A stretch of DNA of 64,000 bases from Staphylococcus sp. NRL 16/872 (GTDB lineage: Bacteria; Bacillota; Bacilli; Staphylococcales; Staphylococcaceae), in assembly GCF_022815905.2 (NCBI RefSeq), contig NZ_CP119327.1, forward strand, positions 1,550,001 through 1,614,000, given 5' to 3'. The position numbers and the translations under genes are program-made. The notes beneath the pieces are model-generated. The model was not told where the DNA came from and searched no databases. It saw only the letters and a program-made list of their open reading frames with translations. This document shows positions 37,944 through 48,689 of this stretch, piece after piece. Position 1 is the stretch's first letter. The number at the start of each line of letters is the position of its first letter.

Positions 37944-38411
37944 TTAAATCATTACTGCGTGACGTGCTTTTGCAATTTTATTTCTTGGGATTTCGATATT
38001 TTTAGTTCTAGCTTTTTCTTTAACTTCCATCGTAATTGCATCATCAGTTACTTCTTTTAAGATACCTAACCACTCTTTATCCCCTTCAATTGGAGCATAT
38101 AATGACACAAATACCGGTTTATCAATTGCGTTTTGATAATCTTGTTCTTTTTTTATAGGGCGCTCAGCACCTGGTGAAGCGACATCTAAATAATACATTT
38201 CAGATATTGGATCTTTCTCATCCATGACTTCGCTTATCTTTTCAGAAGCAAGCGTACAATCATTTAAATCGACGCCACCTTCTTTATCGATAGAAATTCT
38301 TAAGAAATGATCTTTTCCTTCTTTAGCATACTCGATATCTACTAATTCAAAATTTAATTCGTCTAAAACAGGAGAAATGATAGTTTCTACTTCTTCAGTT
38401 ATTTTACTCAT
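37944..38411 (-). CDS. rimP: Ribosome maturation factor RimP
   Basis: RimP binds free 30S subunits and is needed for their maturation. The 155-residue protein begins MSKITEEVET. It shows ELVDIEYAKEGKDHFLRISID, the GVDLNDCTLASEKIS segment and the YYLDVASPGAERPIK motif. I chose ATG at 38411 because GGAGG lies 5 bases upstream and the product matches the family start. It is the first gene of the nusA/infB operon. Promoter 38493-38521 and the leader hairpin 38428-38468 stand directly upstream. Confidence 0.96.
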   Translation of the reverse strand: MSKITEEVETIISPVLDELNFELVDIEYAKEGKDHFLRISIDKEGGVDLNDCTLASEKISEVMDEKDPISEMYYLDVASPGAERPIKKEQDYQNAIDKPVFVSLYAPIEGDKEWLGILKEVTDDAITMEVKEKARTKNIEIPRNKIAKARHAVMI

Positions 38412-38427
38412 ACAGGCCTCCTTTTTT

Positions 38428-38468
38428 GGCAAATAGAAAAGAGCGGGTATATGCCCACTCTTTCTGCC
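38428..38468 (-). terminator. Leader terminator/attenuator upstream of rimP-nusA
   Basis: On the minus strand AGAAAGAGTGGG pairs with CCCGCTCTTTTCT around a 6-base loop, closed further by GGC/GCC. A moderate T run (TTTTCTATTT) follows. It lies between the likely promoter (38493-38521) and the rimP ribosome site, so it can work as an attenuator of the nusA operon as well as the end of polC transcripts. Confidence 0.8.
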
Positions 38469-38492
38469 TGAGTCTAATTTTTACACAGTGCA

Positions 38493-38521
38493 ATTATATC
38501 ACAAGTTCATTTATTAAACAA
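38493..38521 (-). promoter_or_regulatory. Promoter of the rimP-nusA-infB operon
   Basis: The extended -10 TGATATAAT (TATAAT at 38498-38493) has a weak -35 TTGTTT (38521-38516), with 17-base spacing. Transcription would start near 38486, just ahead of the leader terminator. It lies 56 bases beyond the polC stop. Confidence 0.6.
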
Positions 38522-38576
38522 ATTGAGCCTTGATGTTTTAACAGTATAACTTGAACTATCACTCGACTAACTGATT

Positions 38577-41500
38577 TTACATATCAAAGATAGATAACTG
38601 TGCTTTGTCTGGTAAGTCTGGTAAAGAACCTAAATCATCTAAATACTCAATGATTTTTTGTGATAAACCTGCTTTTTTATTTAAATCTTCTTTAGATAAG
38701 AAAGGACCATCTTCACGCGCTTCTACAATACGTTTCGCTACGTTCTCTCCTAATCCAGGAACAGCGATAAACGGTGGAATTAATGAGTCACCTTCAATAA
38801 TAAAATCAAATGCCTGACTTTTCTCTAGACTAATAGGTTGCATACGGAAACCTCTATGTGCCATTTCATTCATAATTTCTAAAACAGTTAACACGTCTTT
38901 CTCTTTCTTACCTAAATCCATATAACGAGAATACATGTCTTTAACTGTATTTTTTATGCTTTCTTTATCTTTAATCATAGTGATTAAATCAAAGTCTGAT
39001 GCACGAATGGTGAAATAAGCAGCATAGTAATATAAAGGATGATGAACTTTGAAATATGCAATACGTACAGCCATTAGGACGTATGCTGCAGCGTGGGCTT
39101 TAGGGAACATGTACTTAATTTTAAGACATGAGTCTAAATACCAATCTGGCACATCGTTTTCTTTCATAGCTTCAATCATTTCATCCGTTAACCCTTTACC
39201 TTTACGTACTGACTCCATTGTTTTAAAGGCCATAGATGGTTCTAGACCTGCATACATTAAATAAACCATAATGTCGTCACGACAACCAATTACACTTGAT
39301 AAGTCACATATGCCAGAACGAATCAGTTCTTGTGCGTTACCTAACCATACGTCTGTACCATGAGATAATCCTGAAATTTGTACAAGCTCTGAGAATGTTG
39401 TAGGTTTTGTATCTTCTAACATTTGGCGAACAAATCCTGTACCAAATTCAGGCACGCCAAATGTTCCTGTTTTACATAATATTTCTTCTTCAGTCACTCC
39501 CAGAGATTGAGGACTACTAAAAATTTGCATTGTTTCTTTATCATCGACTGGTATCGTTTTAGGATCTATACCTGATAAATCTTGTAGCATACGAATCATA
39601 GTTGGATCATCGTGTCCAAGTATATCAAGCTTTAATACATTGTCATGAATAGAATGGAAATCAAAGTGCGTTGTCATCCATGCAGCACTTTGATCATCTG
39701 CTGGGAATTGAATAGGCGTAAAATCATAAATATCCATATAATCAGGTACTACGATAATACCGCCAGGGTGCTGACCAGTCGTACGTTTAACACCGGTACA
39801 TCCTTTAACTAGACGATCCACTTCAGCGCCACGTTTATGAATACCTTGATCATTTAAATAACCTTTTACATAACCAAAGGCAGTCTTTTCAGCAACCGTA
39901 CCAATTGTTCCAGCACGGAATACTTTATCTTCACCGAATAATACTTTCGTATAGTTATGCGCGTTAGGTTGATATTCACCACTAAAGTTTAAGTCAATAT
40001 CGGGTACTTTATCCCCTTTGAATCCTAAGAACGTTTCGAACGGAATATCTTGTCCTTCTTTAATTAAATCCGCACCACATGTATCACATTTCTTATCAGG
40101 TAAGTCGAAACCAGAACCTACTGACCCATCATCGAAGAACTCACTTGTCTTACAGTTCGGACAAATGTAATGTGGTGGCAATGGATTAACTTCTGTAATT
40201 TCAGTCATTGTCGCTACGAAACTTGAACCTACAGAACCACGAGACCCTACAAGATAGCCATCGTCTAATGATTTTTTAACTAAACGTTGAGAAATTAGAT
40301 AGATTACAGAGAAACCATTCCCGATAATACTTGCTAATTCTTTTTCTAATCGATCAATAACAATTTGTGGTAAATCTTCCCCATAAATTTTTCTTGCATT
40401 GGCATAACTTAATTCTCGTATTTCTTCGTTAGCGCCTTCCATACGTGGCGTGAACAGTTTATCTTTAATCGGAATGACTTTATCTATACGGTCTGCTAAT
40501 TCATTCGTGTTTTTAACAACAATTTCATAGGCTTTTTCTTCTCCTAAGAAATGAAATTCATCTAACATTTCATCTGTCGTTCTAAAATGAGCCTCTGGTA
40601 ACGTTGAACGATTTAATGGATTACCCGGTTGAGAAGCAATCAAAATTTTACGTGCAATAGCATCATGTTCGTATAAATAATGCGCATTACCAGTTGCTAG
40701 CACAGGAATACCAGTGCTCTCACCAGCTTTTAAAATACGGTCATAAATTTCATATAACGTTTCAGTATCTCTAATTAACTCACGATCAATTAAATCTTGA
40801 TAAAGTTTTGGTGGTTGTACTTCGATGAAATCATAGTACTTCGCGATTTTTTCAACTTCTGCTTGATCTCGTTGCATTACTGCTGTGAACAGTTCACCCT
40901 CATCACAAGCCGTACCCACTAAGATGCCTTCACGATATTCATTTAATAATGAACGCGGAATTCTTGGTGTGCGGTAATAATATTTAACTAACGATGCACT
41001 TACAATCTTGAAGAGATTTTTGAGCCCTTCTTGCGTTTGCACAATTAGAGTAACATGTGTAGGACGCGCACGTTTATATGCATCTTCATTAGTTAATTTT
41101 TTATTGATATCTTTATGGTTTGTAACGCCCAACTCTTTCATTTGTTGCACCATTTTTATGAAAATGTAGGCCGTTGCCTCAGTATCATAAATGGCTCTGT
41201 GGTGTTGTGTAAGTTCTACGCCATATTTTTTAGCTAAGAAGTTCAAACCATGTTTACCATATTCAGTATTAATTGTACGAGATAATTCAAGGGTATCAAT
41301 AACACCATTTGTAGAAGGACCGAAACCAAGTCTTTCATATCCAGTATCAATAAAGCCCATATCGAATGAAGCATTATGCGCTACAAATATAGCGTCGCCA
41401 ACCCATTCTTTAAATTCTGTCAGCACTTCTTCAATTTCTGGAGCATCTGTTAACATATCATCTGTGATATGCGTTAAGTTAATAATCGTTTCAGATAACT

Positions 41501-42893
41501 TCTCATGGGGATTACTAAAACGTTCAAATTTATCAATGATTTCTCCGTCTTTCACTTTAACAGCCGCAAGTTCAATAATTTGGTCATATTGGTTAGATAA
41601 ACCTGTTGTCTCAACGTCAAAGACCACATAAGTTGCTTCTTTTAAATCTCTATCTGTTGGTTTATAAGCAATTGGTACACCATCATCTACAAGCATGCCT
41701 TCCATGCCATAAATCATTTTAATGCCATTTTTCTCAGCAGCACTATGTGCTTCTGGGAATGCTTGAACTACATTATGATCGGTCACGGCAATAGCTTTAT
41801 GACCCCAATTTGCTGCCTGTGCGACATAAGAACTAATGTTAGGTATCCCGTCCATTTGGCTCATAGATGTGTGTAAATGGAATTCAACACGTTTCTCATC
41901 GGCTTTATCTTGTTTAGGTGTCTTTTTAATTTCTTCAATATCAGACATCATCATCACTAAGTCACGTACAAATGTATCTTCTTCAATACGTCCTTGTGCA
42001 CGCACCCATTTACCTACACTTAATGCTTTAAAGTGATCTAAATCATCTTTATTTTTTCTAGTAAACATTTTTAATACTAGTGAATCTGTGTAGTCTGTCA
42101 CTTTCAATTCTACGATGTGACGACCACTTTTTAGTTCTTTCAGATTAATATCAAAGATAACCCCTTCAATAGCTACTTTAAATTCTTCTTCAACAATCGA
42201 TTCGATTGGTTTAATATTCTCAACTTGAATTGGTTTACCAATTTGACATTTATCGACGCTACTTTCGTTATTATCTTGTTGCTTCGCTTTTTCAGCTTTA
42301 ATTTTTTCCATTTTTTCGGTTGCTTCTCTTGCGCTTTTTTCGTCTTCTTCTTGAATATGCGCCTCTAATGAAGCTAAATCTTCATCTGTATTTGACTCAT
42401 CCGTTTCAAAAACAACTTTATCTATATCAAATCCACATTTTTGAAAAGCTTTAACCAAACTGCCATTACATACTTTGTCAAAATGATTTCTTTCGATATC
42501 GTTTGAAGTCATAATTTTTAAAACATTACCAGACATAATTAAGCGTTTCTGCTTTAATTGCCCTTTTACTTTAGGAGACAAAGCAGTATGTTCGATACAG
42601 TGACCAAAGTATTTGATCGCATGTTCATCTTGATTACTCGTATTTTGTATCGTGAAATGCCAATCTACTTTAGCGATTTCTTTAAATTCTTCGGTGATTG
42701 CATTGGTAAAGATTAAATAATCTTCATGTGAAAGAAAGTATGGCAATGTAATTTGAAATTCCCATGTTCTATTTTTATTTGATACATCAACGCGCGTTAA
42801 TTCCCCATTTTCAAGAATTTCTTGATCAAGTTGATTTGAAATTTTGATTTGGTCAGCAAGCACTCTAAATTTTTCTTGATTCGTCATTGCCAC
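38577..42893 (-). CDS. polC: DNA polymerase III alpha subunit, Gram-positive PolC type
   Basis: PolC is the replicative polymerase. The 1438-residue protein shows an N-terminal domain, an OB fold (EFKVAIEGVIFDINLKELK), and a PHP domain (EFHLHTSMSQMDG, AVTDHNVV) split by the proofreading exonuclease. The exonuclease has DVETTGLSNQ near residue 422. A zinc-binding CPNC...CDTCG near 908-935 and the catalytic core (PDIDLNFSGEYQ) follow. The tail ends LSIFDM, a beta-clamp-binding-like end. The ATG start is MAMTNQEKF, as in S. aureus. It stands alone between the proS terminator and the rimP promoter. Confidence 0.99.
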   Translation of the reverse strand: MAMTNQEKFRVLADQIKISNQLDQEILENGELTRVDVSNKNRTWEFQITLPYFLSHEDYLIFTNAITEEFKEIAKVDWHFTIQNTSNQDEHAIKYFGHCIEHTALSPKVKGQLKQKRLIMSGNVLKIMTSNDIERNHFDKVCNGSLVKAFQKCGFDIDKVVFETDESNTDEDLASLEAHIQEEDEKSAREATEKMEKIKAEKAKQQDNNESSVDKCQIGKPIQVENIKPIESIVEEEFKVAIEGVIFDINLKELKSGRHIVELKVTDYTDSLVLKMFTRKNKDDLDHFKALSVGKWVRAQGRIEEDTFVRDLVMMMSDIEEIKKTPKQDKADEKRVEFHLHTSMSQMDGIPNISSYVAQAANWGHKAIAVTDHNVVQAFPEAHSAAEKNGIKMIYGMEGMLVDDGVPIAYKPTDRDLKEATYVVFDVETTGLSNQYDQIIELAAVKVKDGEIIDKFERFSNPHEKLSETIINLTHITDDMLTDAPEIEEVLTEFKEWVGDAIFVAHNASFDMGFIDTGYERLGFGPSTNGVIDTLELSRTINTEYGKHGLNFLAKKYGVELTQHHRAIYDTEATAYIFIKMVQQMKELGVTNHKDINKKLTNEDAYKRARPTHVTLIVQTQEGLKNLFKIVSASLVKYYYRTPRIPRSLLNEYREGILVGTACDEGELFTAVMQRDQAEVEKIAKYYDFIEVQPPKLYQDLIDRELIRDTETLYEIYDRILKAGESTGIPVLATGNAHYLYEHDAIARKILIASQPGNPLNRSTLPEAHFRTTDEMLDEFHFLGEEKAYEIVVKNTNELADRIDKVIPIKDKLFTPRMEGANEEIRELSYANARKIYGEDLPQIVIDRLEKELASIIGNGFSVIYLISQRLVKKSLDDGYLVGSRGSVGSSFVATMTEITEVNPLPPHYICPNCKTSEFFDDGSVGSGFDLPDKKCDTCGADLIKEGQDIPFETFLGFKGDKVPDIDLNFSGEYQPNAHNYTKVLFGEDKVFRAGTIGTVAEKTAFGYVKGYLNDQGIHKRGAEVDRLVKGCTGVKRTTGQHPGGIIVVPDYMDIYDFTPIQFPADDQSAAWMTTHFDFHSIHDNVLKLDILGHDDPTMIRMLQDLSGIDPKTIPVDDKETMQIFSSPQSLGVTEEEILCKTGTFGVPEFGTGFVRQMLEDTKPTTFSELVQISGLSHGTDVWLGNAQELIRSGICDLSSVIGCRDDIMVYLMYAGLEPSMAFKTMESVRKGKGLTDEMIEAMKENDVPDWYLDSCLKIKYMFPKAHAAAYVLMAVRIAYFKVHHPLYYYAAYFTIRASDFDLITMIKDKESIKNTVKDMYSRYMDLGKKEKDVLTVLEIMNEMAHRGFRMQPISLEKSQAFDFIIEGDSLIPPFIAVPGLGENVAKRIVEAREDGPFLSKEDLNKKAGLSQKIIEYLDDLGSLPDLPDKAQLSIFDM

Positions 42894-43054
42894 GACAGAT
42901 AACCACCTTATTTCTTACTTAAATTCATCACTGTTTATAGTGTTCCTAACTACCTTATATTTACAAACTTGATATCTATTATACTACTTCAATTATCATT
43001 TTTCATTCGTCCAGATTATTTCTTTATTTTTTGAAAATTAATTCTATATACATA

Positions 43055-43090
43055 ATTAAAACGGTAAAAATGCCACAAACATTTTTACCG
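43055..43090 (-). terminator. Terminator of proS
   Basis: CGGTAAAAATG (43062-43072) pairs perfectly with CATTTTTACCG (43080-43090), followed by TTTTAATT on the minus strand. It starts 25 bases after the proS stop codon. Confidence 0.88.
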
Positions 43091-43115
43091 CTTTTAATGA
43101 TACTTTTAAATAATC

Positions 43116-44816
43116 TTATAAGTTTTCATAAATTTTAGCTACGTGTGCTTCTAAATCATCAATATGCACATCTTCGCTTTCGCCAGTATGACGTACTTTT
43201 ACTTCAACGATTCCTTCAGAAGCATTTTTACCTACCACTACACGAATAGGTAAACCGATTAAATCAGCATCGTTGAATTTAACACCTGCACGTTCTTGAC
43301 GGTCATCGTATAGTACATCATATTTACCTTGAAACTGTGTATATAATTGGTTAGCTAATTCAAGTTGTTCTTCTTTTTTAGGGTTAATTGTAATTAAATG
43401 TAAATCAAATGGTGTCACTGATTTAGGCCAAATAATACCATTTTCATCATTATTTTGTTCTACAATCGCACTTAGTGTTCTAGAAACACCGATACCATAG
43501 CAACCCATGATTAATGGTTGTGCTTTACCTTGATTATCTAAGAATGTTGCATTCATCGCTTCTGAATATTTAGTACCAAGTTTAAATACTTGTCCTACTT
43601 CAATACCTTCAGCGAATTTAGCTTCACCCGAACCATCGCTTAGTTGTTCACCTTCTAAAATGAAACGGAAGTCTCCATATTCATCTACTTTGAAATCACG
43701 ATCAACATTCGCATTTACATAGTGGTATCCATCTTCATTTGCACCTACCACAATGTTGTTTAAATCTTTCACATAATTATCAGCATAGATTTTGATTTCT
43801 CTATCATGAATAGGGCCTAATGAACCTGGGTTAGCGCCTAATAAGTTAACGATTTCATCTTGAGACGCCATTTCCACATTATCCGTACCAAAGAATGATT
43901 TCACTTTCACATCGTTTAATTCATGATGACCTCTTACTAGGAACATAATAAATTCGCCATCTACTTTGAAGATCATTGTTTTAACAATTTCGTCTACTGG
44001 ACGATTTAAGAAGTCAGCTAATTCTTGGGCAGTTTTAACGTTTGGTGTTTCAATTTTACTTAATTCAGCCACGTCTGTATGTTTTTCATTAGGATGATAA
44101 ACAACTTCTGCTTTTTCGATATTTGCTGCATAATCACTATTTTCACTATAAACGATTGTGTCTTCACCAATTTTACTTAACGCCATAAATTCATGAGTGT
44201 GGTTACCACCGATAGCACCTGAATCTGCTACAACTGGACGTGCATTGATTCCTGCACTTTTAAATATACGGCTATAAGCGTTATACATATCTTGATAAGT
44301 TTGATCTAATGATTCTTCATCTGCATGGAAAGAATAAGCATCTTTCATAATGAATTCTCTACCACGTAATAATCCAAAGCGTGGACGTTTCTCGTCACGG
44401 AATTTCGATTGAATTTGGAATAAAGTAATTGGTAAACGTTTATAAGATTTAAGTTCATCACGTACGATTGAAGTGACTACCTCTTCATGTGTTGGTCCTA
44501 AAGCAAATTCTCTACCATTTCGATCTTTTAAACGCATTAATTCAGGACCATATGCTCCCCAACGTCCTGATTCTTCCCATAACTCAGCTTGTTGAAGCGC
44601 AGGCATTAAGATTTCAACTGCGTCTATACTTTCCATTTCTTCACGAATAATTTTAGAAATATTATTTAATACGCGAGTTGCTAGTGGTAAATAGCTATAT
44701 ATACCACTTGTACTTTGTTTGATTAATCCTGCTTTTAATAATAATTGATGACTTAAAGCTTCTGCTTCTGCAGGAACTTCTCGCATCGTTGGTATGAATA
44801 TTTTTGATTGTTTCAT
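43116..44816 (-). CDS. proS: Prolyl-tRNA synthetase
   Basis: ProRS charges tRNA-Pro. The 566-residue class II enzyme of bacterial type has motif 1, motif 2 ([17 protein letters not shown]), the inserted editing domain (about residues 225-405) that clears Ala-tRNA-Pro, motif 3 ([13 protein letters not shown]) and an anticodon-binding domain. The ATG start has GGAGGA about 7 bases upstream and lies 17 bases after rseP, so the two are one transcript. A terminator follows. I see no T-box leader, in keeping with its position inside an operon. Confidence 0.98.
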   Translation of the reverse strand: MKQSKIFIPTMREVPAEAEALSHQLLLKAGLIKQSTSGIYSYLPLATRVLNNISKIIREEMESIDAVEILMPALQQAELWEESGRWGAYGPELMRLKDRNGREFALGPTHEEVVTSIVRDELKSYKRLPITLFQIQSKFRDEKRPRFGLLRGREFIMKDAYSFHADEESLDQTYQDMYNAYSRIFKSAGINARPVVADSGAIGGNHTHEFMALSKIGEDTIVYSENSDYAANIEKAEVVYHPNEKHTDVAELSKIETPNVKTAQELADFLNRPVDEIVKTMIFKVDGEFIMFLVRGHHELNDVKVKSFFGTDNVEMASQDEIVNLLGANPGSLGPIHDREIKIYADNYVKDLNNIVVGANEDGYHYVNANVDRDFKVDEYGDFRFILEGEQLSDGSGEAKFAEGIEVGQVFKLGTKYSEAMNATFLDNQGKAQPLIMGCYGIGVSRTLSAIVEQNNDENGIIWPKSVTPFDLHLITINPKKEEQLELANQLYTQFQGKYDVLYDDRQERAGVKFNDADLIGLPIRVVVGKNASEGIVEVKVRHTGESEDVHIDDLEAHVAKIYENL

Positions 44817-44833
44817 ATCATTCTCCTCCTATA

Positions 44834-46120
44834 TTATAAGAAATAGCGTTGTATATCGTTCCAAGTAACCAGTACCATGATAATTACTACAAATATTGCC
44901 CCAACAGCTATGATAGCTGTTTCTGCTTTTTTATTCACTGGTCTTCTGAAAATTGCTTCATAGATAACAAATAGAATTCTACCGCCATCAAGTGCTGGAA
45001 TTGGTAATAAGTTCATTATACCTAAGTTTACACTTAATAATGCAGTATAGAATGTAAGCGCGATGACACCTTGTTTAACCACTGAATCGACATTATGATA
45101 TATGCCAACTGGTCCATTTAACATGTCAAATGTGAAACCACCAGTGAAGATACTTGCTATCATCGTACCTACTGCTTTGAAAATGACTGTACTTGCATTA
45201 ACAAAATCTTCAATACCAGCTGGAATAGGTTTTAACAATGAATGTTCATTTTTAGGTTGGAATCCTAATACATATTTTGTAACTGAATTCATTTTTGTTT
45301 GCTTAATGACTTGTTTTTTAGGTGTAATATCTAACGATTTAACCTTACCATCACGTTCAACTTTTAGCGTTGTCTTATGGTCTTTAATTTGGTCGGCAGC
45401 TTTTTGAATATCTTCAAAATTATCTACCTTATGACTACCTAATTGTATAATCTTATCGCCTGTTTTTAAACCAGCTTGTTGTGCTGGATAGTTATCCGCC
45501 AACTGCTTAACCGTTGTTGTAGGTGTTCCTTGATAATAAGCTAAGCCGATAAATAACACGATAGCAAGAAGAAAGTTAAATAATGGTCCTGCAAATAATG
45601 TTAAAAATTTGGGTAATGGTTTTTTATGAGTAAATTGACGATCTCTCGGCGCAATTTGAATTAAACTACCATTTTCAACAAAATAAGCTTTTTTAGCGAT
45701 ATTAAAGTGATGTCTTTCATTATCATAAGACGTAATACCTTCAATAAATAAGTCATCTTTAAAATCACATTGCTTTACTTCAATAGCTTCAATTTTTTGA
45801 AATTTATGTTGATCATCTAAAATAATATGTGTAATTTCATCTTGATCATTTAATTTTATTTTTACATTCATACCTGGTTCAACGGGTGGTTCTTCAAGAC
45901 CATCCCCAGCCATTCTTACATAGCCTCCCACAGGTAATAAACGGATTGTATAAAGGGTTTCATCTTTGCGGAAACTAAAAATTTTCGGTCCCATACCAAT
46001 CGCAAATTCTGGGCACATAATTCCTGCACGTTTAGCAAAGAACATATGACCATATTCATGTACCGTTACTAGTACACCAAATACGATAATAAATGAGACA
46101 ATAGTGACTAAATAACTCAC
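44834..46120 (-). CDS. rseP: Site-2 zinc metalloprotease RseP (RasP)
   Basis: This intramembrane protease cleaves membrane-bound substrates after a first cut (anti-sigma factors, signal peptides). The 428-residue protein has HEYGH near residues 20-24 in the first membrane helix. A PDZ domain lies in the middle (about 200-290), and [13 protein letters not shown] completes the active site in the third helix. The start codon is GTG at 46120 (MSYLVTIV), with GAGGTG 6 bases upstream. It lies upstream of proS and downstream of cdsA with a terminator between. Confidence 0.96.
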   Translation of the reverse strand: MSYLVTIVSFIIVFGVLVTVHEYGHMFFAKRAGIMCPEFAIGMGPKIFSFRKDETLYTIRLLPVGGYVRMAGDGLEEPPVEPGMNVKIKLNDQDEITHIILDDQHKFQKIEAIEVKQCDFKDDLFIEGITSYDNERHHFNIAKKAYFVENGSLIQIAPRDRQFTHKKPLPKFLTLFAGPLFNFLLAIVLFIGLAYYQGTPTTTVKQLADNYPAQQAGLKTGDKIIQLGSHKVDNFEDIQKAADQIKDHKTTLKVERDGKVKSLDITPKKQVIKQTKMNSVTKYVLGFQPKNEHSLLKPIPAGIEDFVNASTVIFKAVGTMIASIFTGGFTFDMLNGPVGIYHNVDSVVKQGVIALTFYTALLSVNLGIMNLLPIPALDGGRILFVIYEAIFRRPVNKKAETAIIAVGAIFVVIIMVLVTWNDIQRYFL

Positions 46121-46221
46121 TCGCTACACCTCAACTAATTAAATTTGTCTACGTAGATTCTTTAGAATGTTGTAGATTATGTATGATTTTGTAATTTTTT
46201 TCAAGTAATATTATTATCTTT

Positions 46222-46285
46222 GAGAAAAGGAGTTAAGAATTACGTGATTGAATGCTTCAAATCAACAGTAAATTCAATAACTCCT
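46222..46285 (-). terminator. Probable terminator of cdsA
   Basis: On the minus strand AGGAGTTA (46285-46278) pairs with TAACTCCT (46235-46228), extended by GAATT/AATTC. TTTTCTC follows. It lies 50 bases after the cdsA stop. Confidence 0.6.
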
Positions 46286-46336
46286 CAATTATACCATTAT
46301 TCATTTTTAAAAATTAAAAATTGTGTTAAGTTCTTG

Positions 46337-47119
46337 CTATATTTGTATTAATAAAATGTTGAGTAAAGGTAACACAAACATAAAGCTATCAAAGCGATCT
46401 AGTATACCACCATGTCCGGGTAAAATTCTGCCTGAATCTTTCACACCGAAATGACGTTTAAATCCTGATTCCACTAAATCTCCAAGTTGACCAAACATAC
46501 TTAAAATTATTGTTACTAGTAATAATAACCAAATGTTTAAATGAAAATCAACGAAAAATAGCATAACTAATGGCACAATTAAGCTACAAATCAACCCACC
46601 AATAAAACCTTCAATGGTTTTATTAGGGCTGATGACAGGCCATAATTTATGTTTCCCCATTAAACGGCCAAATATATATGCGCCTGTATCAGTTAACCAT
46701 ACAACTAAAAATGCATAAAGTATATAATGCAAGCCATCTTCACGTGTAGCATAAAAGTACATAAAGCCAATGCCTACATACGCAACTGACATTAAGCAAA
46801 AAGCTGCATCCATAAAACTAAATCTATTCTTAGACAGTACAGTATAACTTAATAATATAAAGCTCATTGCGATTAAACTTTTTAATTGCACATCATTGAC
46901 CCATTGGCCAGCATCTTGTGGCAACATGATAATAATTAATGCTAACGCACTAAAAATACCTGGAATAGAAAGCAATTTTATCATGTTCATATTCAATAGT
47001 TCTTTTAATGCAATTAAAGCCAACAAGTACGCAAATAACATTAAAATAGTTCCACCTTTTAATAAAATAGGTAGAAATACAATTAAAGCAATAATTGCGG
47101 TTAAAGTTCTAACTTTCAT
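46337..47119 (-). CDS. cdsA: Phosphatidate cytidylyltransferase
   Basis: CdsA makes CDP-diacylglycerol, the branch point for phosphatidylglycerol and other phospholipids. The 260-residue membrane protein has about eight membrane helices. Its C-terminal signature starts [17 protein letters not shown], followed by PNKTIEG, and includes [19 protein letters not shown]. The ATG start is 3 bases after the uppS stop, so the two genes are translated from one mRNA. Confidence 0.97.
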   Translation of the reverse strand: MKVRTLTAIIALIVFLPILLKGGTILMLFAYLLALIALKELLNMNMIKLLSIPGIFSALALIIIMLPQDAGQWVNDVQLKSLIAMSFILLSYTVLSKNRFSFMDAAFCLMSVAYVGIGFMYFYATREDGLHYILYAFLVVWLTDTGAYIFGRLMGKHKLWPVISPNKTIEGFIGGLICSLIVPLVMLFFVDFHLNIWLLLLVTIILSMFGQLGDLVESGFKRHFGVKDSGRILPGHGGILDRFDSFMFVLPLLNILLIQI

Positions 47120-47122
47120 ACG

Positions 47123-47893
47123 CTACTCCTTACTTAATCCTCCAAATCGTCTTTGACGAGATTGGTATATTTTTAAACATTTTTTAAATTCCTCAGCATC
47201 AAAATCTGGCCATAACTTCTCATTAAATATAAATTCACTATAAGAAGATTGCCAAATTAAAAAATTACTAATGCGTTGTTCACCAGAAGTGCGAATTAAT
47301 AATTCAGGATCTGGGTAGGGATGCGTCATTAAATGTTTCGATATCATTGTTTCGTCGATGTCATTACTATCCTGACCATTATTTTGAAGCTCATCATAAA
47401 TTGATTTCATACTTTGAACAATTTCAGCTCGTCCACCATAATTAATGGCAAATATTAATTTCAAACCTGTATTATCTTTTGTTTTCTCTTTTGCATATTC
47501 AATAGCATCAATGGTTGATTGAGGCACTGCCTCTAAAAAACCAATTGTTTCAATTTGTACATTTTTTTCTATTAGTTCTGGTAGAAAAGTTTTTAAAAAA
47601 TTAACAGGTAAATTCATGATATAATTAACTTCATTTTCAGGTCTAGACCAATTTTCCGTTGAAAAAGCGTATAAAGTTAAGTATTTAATACCTAAGTTGC
47701 TTGCTTCACGCGTTACTTTTTTTATCGTTTGCATACCTTCATAATGACCTTTAATTCTAGGCATTTTACGCTTTTTAGCCCAACGTCCATTTCCGTCCAT
47801 GATAATCGCTACATGTTCAGGTAAATTATGTAAATCTAAATCATCGTTATGAGTGATTTTAGTCTTATTTCTTTGTATTAGCTTTTTAAACAT
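47123..47893 (-). CDS. uppS: Undecaprenyl pyrophosphate synthase (isoprenyl transferase)
   Basis: UppS makes the C55 lipid carrier for peptidoglycan and teichoic acids. The 256-residue protein shows IIMDGNGRWAKKRKMPR, TLYAFSTENWSRP and RTSGEQRISNFLIWQ, the classic cis-prenyltransferase motifs with catalytic Asp in MDGN. I chose ATG at 47893 (MFKKLIQR), with GGAGG 7 bases upstream; this gives the S. aureus length. The longer frame has no ribosome site. It lies downstream of the frr terminator and starts the uppS-cdsA pair. Confidence 0.97.
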   Translation of the reverse strand: MFKKLIQRNKTKITHNDDLDLHNLPEHVAIIMDGNGRWAKKRKMPRIKGHYEGMQTIKKVTREASNLGIKYLTLYAFSTENWSRPENEVNYIMNLPVNFLKTFLPELIEKNVQIETIGFLEAVPQSTIDAIEYAKEKTKDNTGLKLIFAINYGGRAEIVQSMKSIYDELQNNGQDSNDIDETMISKHLMTHPYPDPELLIRTSGEQRISNFLIWQSSYSEFIFNEKLWPDFDAEEFKKCLKIYQSRQRRFGGLSKE

Positions 47894-47996
47894 GGTCTTT
47901 CCTCCGAGCCTGATCATCTCTGTTATATTATATGAGTTATTTAAGAAATCATCTATCATTTTATCATACTCGATAATGGCATTGAATAAGCAAATT

Positions 47997-48030
47997 AAAA
48001 AACTGTACCAAAGTCTGAATTGGCACAGTT
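47997..48030 (-). terminator. Terminator of frr
   Basis: AACTGTACCA (48001-48010) pairs with TGGCACAGTT (48021-48030) with one G-U; TTTTTTAATTT follows on the minus strand. It lies about 90 bases after the frr stop and ends the pyrH-frr unit. Confidence 0.85.
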
Positions 48031-48119
48031 TAGACTAAAATGATTATTGTACTATCATAATTAATAATACGGTAAATTCACAATTTATATGAATAATTAA
48101 ACGTTATTAATATTCTAAA

Positions 48120-48674
48120 TTATACAGACATGATATCTTTTTCTTTATCTTCTACTAATTGATCAATTTCTTTAATAGAATTATCAGTCGCTTTTTGAAC
48201 ATCTTCAGTTTGGCTTCTTAAGTCATCTTCAGTAATATCGCCATTTTTTTCATCTTTTTTCAATTGATCGTTAATGTCACGGCGAATGTTACGGATTGAA
48301 ACTTTAGCGTCTTCACCAATTTTCTTCACGTTTTTAACTAATTCTTTACGACGCTCTTCTGTTAATGCAGGCACAGTAATACGAATTACTTCACCGTCAC
48401 TTGTTGGATTAACACCTAAGTTAGCAGCAATAATTGCTTTTTCGATATCAGCAACAGATGTTTTATCATATGGAGAGATAACTAACAAACGTGCTTCAGG
48501 CACATTAATGCTAGCTAATTGTTGTACAGGTGTTGGTGCACCATAATAATCAACAGTTACGCCATTTAATAAATTAGAGTTAGCTCTACCTGCACTGATG
48601 TTCGCTAATTCGCGTGATAAGTTTTCGATAGATTTGTTCATTCTAGCTTTAGTATCTTGGATAATATCACTCAT
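48120..48674 (-). CDS. frr: Ribosome recycling factor
   Basis: RRF splits post-termination ribosomes together with EF-G. The 184-residue protein starts [19 protein letters not shown]. It shows [37 protein letters not shown] and the three-helix layout. The ATG lies 15 bases after the pyrH stop with GAGGTG upstream, giving a pyrH-frr pair. Confidence 0.98.
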   Translation of the reverse strand: MSDIIQDTKARMNKSIENLSRELANISAGRANSNLLNGVTVDYYGAPTPVQQLASINVPEARLLVISPYDKTSVADIEKAIIAANLGVNPTSDGEVIRITVPALTEERRKELVKNVKKIGEDAKVSIRNIRRDINDQLKKDEKNGDITEDDLRSQTEDVQKATDNSIKEIDQLVEDKEKDIMSV

Positions 48675-48689
48675 GTTTTACACCTCAAA

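Noticed and set aside
41191..41631. 146-residue plus-strand frame inside polC
   Set aside because: It is the longest antisense frame but lies wholly within the exonuclease domain of polC and has no ribosome site or recognisable domain.
44817..46336. Search for a T-box riboswitch upstream of proS or rseP
   Set aside because: No T-box motif or specifier-loop-like structure is visible; proS is simply the second gene after rseP.
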